From the NCBI GenBank assembly GCA_030040815.1, contig JASHSZ010000301.1:1-11627 (forward strand): 11,627 bases of DNA, read 5' to 3'. Positions within the stretch are counted from its first letter, which is position 1. Each line of letters begins with the position of its first letter. The notes under the pieces are model-generated. The model was not told where the DNA came from. It saw nothing but the letters and a program-made list of their open reading frames with translations, and made no database searches. This document shows, one piece after another, positions 1-5,128 of the stretch. Both the position numbers and the translations under genes were made by a program. The stretch is from Streptosporangiaceae bacterium. Its GTDB lineage: Bacteria > Actinomycetota > Actinomycetes > Streptosporangiales > Streptosporangiaceae.

Positions 1-495
1 GCGCGCCTGCAGCGGCTTGGACCACCGATGGTCGCCGCCGGGATGGCCCCGCACAATGTGATCGTCCTTGAGGTTCCTGGCCGCATCACCGGCGTGATCC
101 ACCGCACCACCCTCGTCCGGGCCGACTGCAACGATGGTCACTACCTGGTAGCCCTCGCCGGCGATTCGGAGTGGGTCCGCAACGTGCGCGCGGCCGACGG
201 GCGGGTGGTGATCGGCCCCAGGCACCGGCGCGCAGCCCGGCTCGTCGAAGTGCCGCCGCAGCAGCGGGCCCCCGTTATCCGGGCCTACCTGCGGCGGTGG
301 GGGAGGCAGCCGGGCTCCAAGGCTGCAGCCAGTGAGGCCCGACACTACTTCGGCGTCGCCGCCGACCCATCGCTGGAAGAACTGAACCAGATCGCCACGT
401 ACTACCCAGTCTTCCAGATCATCGACGACACGCATCAGCCGACCCGGAACGGCACCCCGCCGCCTAGCCCTGACATAGCCCCCGCACGTGATTAG
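1..495 (+). CDS. F420-dependent nitroreductase-family protein, 5' end outside window
   Basis: Member of the nitroreductase family of deazaflavin-dependent oxidoreductases (DUF385/Ddn-like split-barrel fold). The family uses reduced coenzyme F420 to reduce nitro groups, enones and other small substrates in the cytoplasm. Visible family sequence is VLEVPGRITG-VIHRTTLV, where the Gly-Arg-x-Thr-Gly turn normally contacts cofactor phosphate, then YLVALAGDSEWVRNVRAA, and near the C-terminus RHYFGV and YYPVFQII. The first ATG is at 28, but the frame is open to base 1 and the nine residues before it (ARLQRLGPP) fit the family, so the true start probably lies left of the window. The last 20 or so residues are Pro/Ala-rich and not family-like. 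The stop abuts an IS21 remnant, so the tail may have been changed by that insertion. The family call is secure; the substrate is unknown. Confidence 0.82.
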   Translation, partial: ARLQRLGPPMVAAGMAPHNVIVLEVPGRITGVIHRTTLVRADCNDGHYLVALAGDSEWVRNVRAADGRVVIGPRHRRAARLVEVPPQQRAPVIRAYLRRWGRQPGSKAAASEARHYFGVAADPSLEELNQIATYYPVFQIIDDTHQPTRNGTPPPSPDIAPARD

Positions 496-796
496 CGAGC
501 AGCTGCCTTCACCTCAGCGACCAGGTGGCGGAAGTTCCGCGCCGACCCGGCATAGCCGGCCGCCCGCGCCTTCGGCAGCAGCCGCTTCGCGCTGATCCAG
601 CCTTGGCTGTTGCGCACCTTCTCGGCGACCAGGCCGCGGACAGTCTCGTAGCTATGACCCCGGCGCGGCGGGACCGCGCCGCGGGCGTTGTGCCGCTCCA
701 CCACCCGGCGGACGTCTTGTGCGTCGTGCCGCACATCGCGGCGGCGCCCCGGTAGCTGCCCACCTCCCGGTAGGCGGCCAGTATGTCCAATCCGTT
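492..796 (-). pseudogene. istA: IS21-family IstA transposase fragment, frameshifted and truncated at both ends
   Basis: Remnant of the N-terminal helix-turn-helix part of an actinobacterial IS21-type transposase. Reading right to left, 790-713 encodes LDILAAYREVGSYRGAAAMC and GTTHKT. The reading then has to move by one base near 713, as if one G were lost at ACG-GTC, and continues as VRRVVERHNARGAVPPRRGH, ETVRGLVAEKVRNSQGWISA and ARNFRHLVAEVKAA before a TAA at 494-492. Intact IstA proteins run on for several hundred residues through the DDE domain; all of that is missing. The normal N-terminal residues before LDIL are also missing, and no istB helper gene is present. Non-functional fossil. 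The family assignment rests on recalled similarity. Confidence 0.72.
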
Positions 797-838
797 CCCT
801 CGCGTTCTTCAATGGAAGCCCTTGGGAGTGACCGGATG

Positions 839-880
839 CACCTGATCCGCGCCTCGCTGCGGTATGCCTCCAAGCGGGAA
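839..880 (+). pseudogene. possible 14-codon scrap of an IS256-family transposase
   Basis: The frame gives HLIRASLRYASKR followed by a stop four bases later. This matches the well-conserved stretch after the second catalytic Asp region of actinobacterial IS256/mutator transposases (VHLIRASLRYASKRD). Nothing either side of these 42 bases continues the match. A scrap this short could be chance, but it lies between other transposon and gene fragments. Confidence 0.35.
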
Positions 881-1015
881 TGAGTGCCGCTGATGAGATT
901 TTGTGGACCCCAGCAGTACGCCGCGTGAGAGTGGATTAAAGCGCCGGCCTCGGTGGCACTGAACCTGGGGAGCATTGACACCGCCATTGCCATGAAAGAG
1001 AGAGGAGCCGACATT
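881..1015. other. intergenic stretch ahead of the VOC pseudogene
   Basis: No gene is recognisable here. A perfect TTGACA lies at 975-980 on +, about 35 bases before the old start of the VOC pseudogene, but no convincing -10 hexamer follows at 16-18 bases. AGAGAGGAG at about 998-1006 looks like the former ribosome binding site of that pseudogene. Confidence 0.4.
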
Positions 1016-1570
1016 GTGGATATGAAGCTCGAGGTGGTCATCATCCCCGTATCGGACGCCGACCGCGCGTAGCTGTTCTACGGGGGACTCGGGTGGAGGC
1101 TTGACGCCGATCTTCTCTTCGATAATGGCGTCCGGATCGTTCAGTTCACCCTCCCGGCTCGGAGAGCTCGATCCAAATCGGCGCAAAGGTCACGTCGGCC
1201 GCGCCTGGCTCGGTCCAGGGCCTGTACCTGGTCGTCTCCGATATCGAGGCTGCGCGTGGCGAGCTCACCGCCCGCGGTGCCCAGGTCGGTGAGGTGTTCC
1301 ATGCCGGGACACCGGGCGCTCAGTTCCAGCCCGACGGTACGAACGGCCGCGTGAGCGGTCCCGCGCCCGCCCGATCACGCCAGCTACCGCTCCTTCGCCA
1401 CGTTCGGCGACCCGGATGGCAACGGCTGGCTGCTGCAGGAGGTCACGGCGCGGCTGCCCGGCCGCATCGACGCCGCGGAGACGGCCTTCGCGTCCACCAC
1501 TGACCTGGCGAACGCGATGCGACGCGCGTCGGTCGCGCACGGCGAGCATGAGAAGCGCATCGGAAAGGCT
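1016..1570 (+). pseudogene. glyoxalase/VOC superfamily protein, broken by one stop and two frameshifts
   Basis: Decayed vicinal-oxygen-chelate (glyoxalase/bleomycin-resistance-like) gene. The start is GTG 1016 or ATG 1022, behind AGAGAGGAG. The sequence begins MKLEVVIIPVSDADRA, hits TAG at 1070-1072 where relatives have a sense codon, then resumes LFYGGLGWRLDADLLFDNG. A one-base loss near 1150 shifts the frame, after which it reads SSIQIGAKVTSAAPGSVQ, GLYLVVSDIEAARGEL and FHAGTPGAQFQPDG. A four-base GCCC duplication near 1366-1372 shifts it again, and it reads PDHASYRSFATFGDPDGNGW, LLQEVTARLPGR and the usual C-terminal HGEHEKRIGKADA. Homology stops near 1570, before the normal end. All domain parts are in order, so this is recent decay of a once complete gene. 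Product non-functional. Confidence 0.8.
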
Positions 1571-1573
1571 GAC

Positions 1574-1855
1574 GCGGAATCTGGTGGAGCGTTGTCCGAG
1601 GTTGTTCCCTGTTCCGAAGGCACAGGCGACGGCGGTACGGATTGAGCTCGTAGACCCGGTAGGGGTGCCCGGCGGTGGGCGCTTTGTAGGGGCGCTGAAG
1701 GCCTTGCCGGTGACGGTGACTGGCGATGCGTACTTGTCCTGGTAGGCCTCGCCGATTCCCCGGAGTCGCTGGGGGTGGTCGATTCAGGCGGTCCCTCCTT
1801 CGATGACGATATCCATCGTCAGCGCCCAGGCGGTGAGTGCGGCCGCTGGCCAAGC
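1574..1855 (-). pseudogene. pyridoxamine 5'-phosphate oxidase-family (PPOX) protein, 3' half, multiply broken
   Basis: On the minus strand the fragment reads AALTAWALTMDIVIEGGTA, a TGA at 1786-1784, then IDHPQRLRGIGEAYQDKYAS and PVTVTGKAFSAP. A one-base shift near 1690 gives PYKAPTAGHPYRVYELNP. A second, compensating shift near 1640 gives CAFGTGNNLGQRSTRFR. In order, these are the strand after the FMN/F420 barrel, the xYxxKY helix, the PTAGPPPYxVYE segment and the F-G-(T/K)-G-x-x-(F/L)-x-x-T-R-x-R-F end of actinobacterial PPOX-fold proteins. The N-terminal half is not found upstream. The fragment lies tail to tail against the VOC pseudogene with almost no gap. A flavin- or F420-linked oxidoreductase is the likely ancestor. 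Family call moderately sure, and the break points are approximate. Confidence 0.6.
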
Positions 1856-2091
1856 TCCTCGTACAGTGGCATGAGCATCAAGGATGGGAAGTAGACTGAT
1901 TCTCCTCACGTTGACCTAGGCTGTCCGCCGCCGGTCTCCCCATACGACTGCCAGCAGTGCGCTGATTAACCGGTCTGGGCCGACTTTTCTCACTGGACCG
2001 TGGCAGGCAGTCCGAAGCGCACACCTCTTTTCAGAACCTAGGCACGCGCTCGCCCTACGCTGCTGCGGACACGTTGCTGTGTGCAGGTGTC
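1856..2091. other. non-coding stretch 3' of the flotillin gene
   Basis: I see no gene or recognisable remnant. Directly at the flotillin stop, GGACAC at 2067-2072 and GTGTCC at 2087-2092 could pair on the minus-strand transcript, with a 14-base loop. There is no U-run, so it is at best a weak terminator. Confidence 0.4.
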
Positions 2092-3465
2092 CTAGCGCAC
2101 CGCGCTCGATCCGTGGGTACCTACGAGCGGTGTTGGCGGAGCTACGTCAGCTGAAGCGGACGTCGCAGACTTCCTGAGTACCTCGAGGATTGATAGTCCC
2201 TGCCCGACGAGGCCCGCGAGGACGTCGTTGACGCCCTGCGCACCATTGAGGATCGTCAGGTTTGATCCGGCGATGCTCCGCGCTGCTGCATCCACTAGCG
2301 TCGGCAGCTGCTCGACGATCCGGCTCGCGGCGATCAGCTCCTGGTTGCCCGCCCGTAGCGATTCGGCCCGTGCTTTGTTCGCCGCGGCCTCGCCATCCGC
2401 GAGGGCCCGTTCAGCGTGTGCGTCCGCCTCGGCCCGGACCTCGACGGCCTGCGCTTCGGCCTCTGCTCGCAGCCGGACAGCCTTTGCCTCGGCCTCGGCG
2501 AGCGTGGTATTGCGGTACGCTTCGGCCTCGGCAGACAGCCGGGCCTGGTCGCGCTCGGCTTCGGCGACAGTCCTCTTCCGATAGGCGTCCGCCTCCGCCT
2601 CGAACCTGGCTTGATCGCGGTCGGCCTCGGCGAGCGTGCGTTTCCGGTAGGCCTCCGCATCGGCGGGGCGTCGCACCTCGGCCTCCAGCCGTTGTGCAGC
2701 AAGGCTGGCCTGCCGCTCTGCGAGTGCCGTCTGCTGCTCGATGACCTGCTGAGATGCCTGTGCCTCCGCCAATGGGCCGGCTTGGGCCGCACGCGCCTTC
2801 GCTTCCTCAGTTTCAGCAAGGAAGCCGGCTTGCTTGATAGCAGCGTCGCGCTGGTACTGCGCCTTCATGGCAGCCACAGCTAGTTCCCGCTCGGCAGCCT
2901 GCTGGTCGGCATGCGCCTGCGCAATCCGCGCCTGGCTGGCGACTGCGGCCGCGTGTGGCGCGGCTAGGTTGTTGATGTAACCGGTACCGTCCTCGATCTC
3001 CTGGATTTCCAGAGCGTCCACCACAATGCCGAGTTTCTCCATCTCGGCGTGGCTGCCGTCCTTGACCTCCTGCGCCACCCGGTCTCGTTCGCGGATGATC
3101 TGTTCTACGGTGAGCCCGCCGACAATAGACCGGAGATGACCGGCGAAGACGCGGCCTACGAGCACTTCCATGCGGTCTTGCTCGGAGAGGAACCGCCGGG
3201 CAGCGCTGGCGATTGAGGCTGGGTCGTCTCCGACCTTGAACGCAGCCACGGCCCGGACCTTCAGCCGAATGCCCTGGTTGGTGATGCAGTCCTCGACGAT
3301 CTCCGCTTCCTGGAGCGCGAGAGACAAGATCCGCGCCTTCTGCTTGACGGGCATGACAAAGGAGCCGTGCCCGGTGACGATGCGGAACTCGGTCGCCTCC
3401 CCTCTCCGCTTGGAGCCGGAAATGAGCAGAGCCTCGTTCGGCGCCGGAACACGCCATAGCAACAT
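2092..3465 (-). CDS. flotillin-like SPFH-domain protein without membrane hairpin
   Basis: Flotillins build large oligomeric scaffolds at membrane microdomains and affect membrane fluidity, secretion and signalling. Residues about 5-170 are an SPFH domain: RVPAPNEALLISG, TGHGSFVMPV, RRFLSEQDRMEVLVGRVFAG, HLRSIVGGLTVEQII and GYINNLAAPHAAAV. Residues about 170-370 are a long Ala/Glu/Arg coiled coil, and the end has VEQLPTLVDAAARSIAGSNL, NGAQGVNDVLAGLVGQGLSI. At 457 residues it is of usual flotillin length. ATG 3465 has GGGGAG six bases upstream; the frame closes at a TAG about 50 bases further up with no hydrophobic residues between. The N-terminal hairpin of B. subtilis FloT is therefore absent, as I recall for some actinobacterial relatives. 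Residues 271-369 are nine 11-residue repeats. It sits 48 bases after an NfeD-like gene, the classic flotillin partner. Confidence 0.88.
   Translation of the reverse strand: MLLWRVPAPNEALLISGSKRRGEATEFRIVTGHGSFVMPVKQKARILSLALQEAEIVEDCITNQGIRLKVRAVAAFKVGDDPASIASAARRFLSEQDRMEVLVGRVFAGHLRSIVGGLTVEQIIRERDRVAQEVKDGSHAEMEKLGIVVDALEIQEIEDGTGYINNLAAPHAAAVASQARIAQAHADQQAAERELAVAAMKAQYQRDAAIKQAGFLAETEEAKARAAQAGPLAEAQASQQVIEQQTALAERQASLAAQRLEAEVRRPADAEAYRKRTLAEADRDQARFEAEADAYRKRTVAEAERDQARLSAEAEAYRNTTLAEAEAKAVRLRAEAEAQAVEVRAEADAHAERALADGEAAANKARAESLRAGNQELIAASRIVEQLPTLVDAAARSIAGSNLTILNGAQGVNDVLAGLVGQGLSILEVLRKSATSASADVAPPTPLVGTHGSSAVR
2359..2655 (-). repeat. nine tandem hendecad (11-residue) repeats in the flotillin stalk
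   Basis: Residues 271-369 divide without gaps into 11-mers such as EAYRKRTLAEA, DRDQARFEAEA, DAYRKRTVAEA, ERDQARLSAEA, EAYRNTTLAEA, EAKAVRLRAEA and EAQAVEVRAEA, most ending A-E-A or A-D-A. The first six also pair as three 22-residue (66-bp) units. Hendecads specify nearly straight coiled coils, as in the walls of SPFH cages and vault particles. The 66-bp unit points to internal duplication. Confidence 0.85.
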
Positions 3466-3513
3466 CGTGATCTCCCCGGAGGTGGTAGCCGAAGGCCGGC
3501 CGGGCGGACGGTC

Positions 3514-3726
3514 CTACGAGAAAGGAGTGACGAAGACCGAACGCGCCGATAGGCAATCCACAACCAGAACCCTGCTGTGTCGCGGCACCGGCGCGTCAGA
3601 CCAGGCGGCGAAGGCTTCAGTGCCACCGCGGACTGTCAACAGAACCTCGCCAGGCCCGTTGGCTGGAATGGAAACGGTGACCCGGCCGATCTTGCCGAGC
3701 AGGGTCTCCCCCGCTTCACCGGGCAC
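3514..3726 (-). CDS. NfeD-like OB-fold protein, soluble domain only, partner of the flotillin
   Basis: Seventy residues, GKIGRVTVSIPANGPGEVLL, RGGTEAFAAWSD, VPRHSRVLVVDCLSARSVFV, matching the C-terminal OB-fold of NfeD/YuaF-type proteins encoded next to flotillins. In B. subtilis, YuaF is a membrane NfeD protein co-transcribed with FloT. Here the same order holds: this gene, then flotillin 48 bases later on the same strand. Family members normally have transmembrane helices before the OB-fold. Here the only usable start is GTG 3726, with a TGA two codons upstream and no hydrophobic frame further up. It is either a stand-alone OB-fold or a gene that lost its 5' part, with the nearby IS1182 remnant a possible cause. 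No good ribosome binding site precedes the GTG, so the start is uncertain. Confidence 0.6.
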   Translation of the reverse strand: MPGEAGETLLGKIGRVTVSIPANGPGEVLLTVRGGTEAFAAWSDAPVPRHSRVLVVDCLSARSVFVTPFS

Positions 3727-3745
3727 GCATCACACGGCTTTCCTA

Positions 3746-3801
3746 TGCTTAATCGTGCTTCGTCGCTTAACAATAATACTGTGGCGAAACGTCAGCAAAC
3801 A
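3746..3801 (-). promoter_or_regulatory. AT-rich promoter-like block upstream of the NfeD-like/flotillin pair
   Basis: This is the clearest AT-rich patch in the window. On the minus strand TTGTTA (3773-3768) is followed after 16 bases by TAAGCA (3751-3746). Alternatively TATTAT (3778-3773) could be a -10 with a weak TGTTTG 17 bases upstream. Either would transcribe toward 3726. Hexamer matches are modest. Confidence 0.35.
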
Positions 3802-3888
3802 GGGCGGAGCCAGTTCAGGAAGTGTCGGCAGTGTCGTGGGGAGCGCGCATACTTGCCGGGCGAGCGCACCGCCGAGCGGGCTGCCCAC

Positions 3889-3996
3889 AGCTGTGCCGGC
3901 GACGACGTGGAGCCGAGCGAGGGCAGCGACAGTGCCGACGGCCGGTGGCGGATCGTCGGCAAGGTCGCCGAAGACCGCGTTATATCCGCGGTGCAG
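3889..3996 (+). pseudogene. IS1182-family transposase fragment
   Basis: The + frame reads AGDDVEPSEGSDSADGRWRI followed by VGKVAEDRVISAV. This matches the actinobacterial IS1182 transposase segment (DVEP-EGSDG-DGRWRIARKVA-DRVISTVDPEARH) that precedes the conserved D-P-E-A-R-H motif. Homology breaks exactly where DPEARH should begin and cannot be followed more than a few residues on the N-terminal side. No inverted repeats are seen. It is a dead fragment within the gap between the EthD and NfeD-like genes. Confidence 0.55.
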
Positions 3997-4094
3997 CGAC
4001 CACGTTGTCGGCCCAAGGGCCAGGCTTAACCACCGCACAGACGGATCATCGTCCGCGCTCGTCCCGCCCCAAACTGTCTTTGTTGAGTAGGCTC

Positions 4095-4418
4095 CTAAGC
4101 GTCTTCGAGGACCTCCGCGAATGCGATCAGTACGCCTCCGGTAGCGTGCTCAAGGGTAGCGCCGACAAGGGCGCCCGCCTCCGCGGCGGCGGCGCTGGCA
4201 GCCGCATAATCGGCAAAGTACAGGTCCAACAGTCGGTACGCCGGGGTCGGGCTGCCGTCTTCCTTTGGCCAGACCTTCGACGTCTGCAGCCGAGTCAGGC
4301 CGGGGAGCTTCCGTGCCAGCGCGAGTTGCTGGGGATAAGCCGCCTCGAAGGCGGCCGGGTCGGTGGGGTTGGAATAGACGAAGCTGATCTTGGTCGCGGT
4401 GTCCTGCCCAGATGTCAT
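4095..4418 (-). CDS. EthD-family protein
   Basis: A 107-residue single-domain protein of the EthD family (dimeric alpha/beta barrel, ferredoxin-like fold). The family is named for a protein needed for ethyl tert-butyl ether degradation, and related domains act in polyketide cyclisation or as small reductases. Typical elements are the first strand ISFVYSNPTDPAAFEAAYPQ, the helix HxxLA-type segment QLALARKLPGLTRLQTSKVW, YRLLDLYFADYAAASAAAAE, and the final strand GGVLIAFAEVLEDA. The length is normal. The ATG start is supported by AGGAAA nine bases upstream. It lies 317 bases beyond the SnoaL-like gene on the same strand, so it may be a separate unit. Substrate unknown; the family call is good. 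Confidence 0.82.
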   Translation of the reverse strand: MTSGQDTATKISFVYSNPTDPAAFEAAYPQQLALARKLPGLTRLQTSKVWPKEDGSPTPAYRLLDLYFADYAAASAAAAEAGALVGATLEHATGGVLIAFAEVLEDA

Positions 4419-4735
4419 GGGTTTCTGTTTCCTTTGGCCGAAGTAAGTTTGTCCGCTGCGATAAGCGTGGCACGACGGATGCGCGTCACGGCGACGCGAA
4501 GAAGGAAACGGTCTGGAAGATCATCCGACGGTCCGACGATTGAGCGACTGGATGGACGCCGGGCCCAGCATGACGCTCTACCTAGGCATCGAGTGATGCC
4601 GTGGATTCCCCAGCAGTGGCAGCTGTCTAGAGGAAAATTGACAGCCGCGTAAGACAAACCGCGGGACAAAGCTGGTCGGTGGCCTGGTCAATCACACCTG
4701 GCAGAGGAATACCTGGGCCGCAAATACAAGGCTGA
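4419..4735. other. 317-base gap with no recognisable gene
   Basis: Apart from the EthD ribosome binding site (AGGAAA, 4433-4428 on -), nothing is convincing here. Open frames cross the region on both strands but show no family motif. A promoter for the EthD gene should lie here, but no clear -35/-10 pair is visible. Confidence 0.5.
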
Positions 4736-5101
4736 TCATGCGCCAGATTCAGGTGCGATCAACGTGCGTACAGCGCTCACGCGACCGTCACGAATCGCGA
4801 GGATATCGACTCCGCGAGCGACAGGCTTGCCGGGCGGCCCGAAACGCCACGCCAGCGCGGCCATGTCGGTGCCAACGTACGTTGGGCCGTCCGCTTCGAA
4901 GACGTCGCCTGCCGACGCGCCATCGAGGAGTTCCTGAGCCCGGTCGCTCAGCGCTTGCCACACTACGAAGTCCCCGTCTGGATCGGTGAACGTCACGTCT
5001 TCGGTGTAGGTTCGCCCGATGGCCGCCCACCGGCGTTCAGGGTCTCTTTCGGAGAAAACCTCATGCAGGTTGCTGTGAAGCAACTGTTTCGCTTCTGGCA
5101 C
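4736..5101 (-). CDS. SnoaL-like / NTF2-fold protein
   Basis: A 121-residue protein of the nuclear transport factor 2/SnoaL-like superfamily, a cone-shaped alpha+beta fold used for small hydrophobic ligands in polyketide cyclases, ketosteroid isomerase and dehydratases. Typical parts are an N-terminal helix, AAIGRTYTEDVTFTDPDG, a middle helix with ALSDRAQELLDG, and paired strands AALAWRFGPPGKPVARGVDI and LAIRDGRVSAVRTL. The start is GTG 5101, preceded by GAGGGG nine bases upstream. It begins 27 bases after the MFS transporter stop on the same strand, so the two are almost surely co-transcribed. That suggests it handles the exported compound or a relative of it, either as an enzyme or as a binding protein. 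No catalytic residue can be assigned from sequence alone. Confidence 0.8.
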   Translation of the reverse strand: MPEAKQLLHSNLHEVFSERDPERRWAAIGRTYTEDVTFTDPDGDFVVWQALSDRAQELLDGASAGDVFEADGPTYVGTDMAALAWRFGPPGKPVARGVDILAIRDGRVSAVRTLIAPESGA

Positions 5102-5128
5102 TGGATTGATCCCCTCTATAGGGCAAGG

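Noticed and set aside
2067..2092. GGACAC/GTGTCC inverted repeat as flotillin terminator
   Set aside because: Six-base stem, 14-base loop and no U-run; too weak to call a terminator.
3577..4029. 150-codon open frame on + over the NfeD-like gene and beyond
   Set aside because: Its first half is the antisense of the NfeD-like gene. Only the short IS1182-like segment near 3889-3996 has a recognisable pattern, so it is not a gene.
3170..4090. 306-codon open frame on + antisense to the flotillin start
   Set aside because: Low-complexity Arg/Ser/Pro translation with no family motif; a shadow of G/C-rich coding on the other strand.
1914..4587. ACCTAGGC octamer seen at 1914, 2036 and 4579
   Set aside because: Short, not symmetric beyond CCTAGG, and not placed at promoters; expected by chance at this length.
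4415..4669. 84-codon open frame on - overlapping the EthD start
   Set aside because: Overlaps the EthD ribosome binding site and has no family similarity or start signal.
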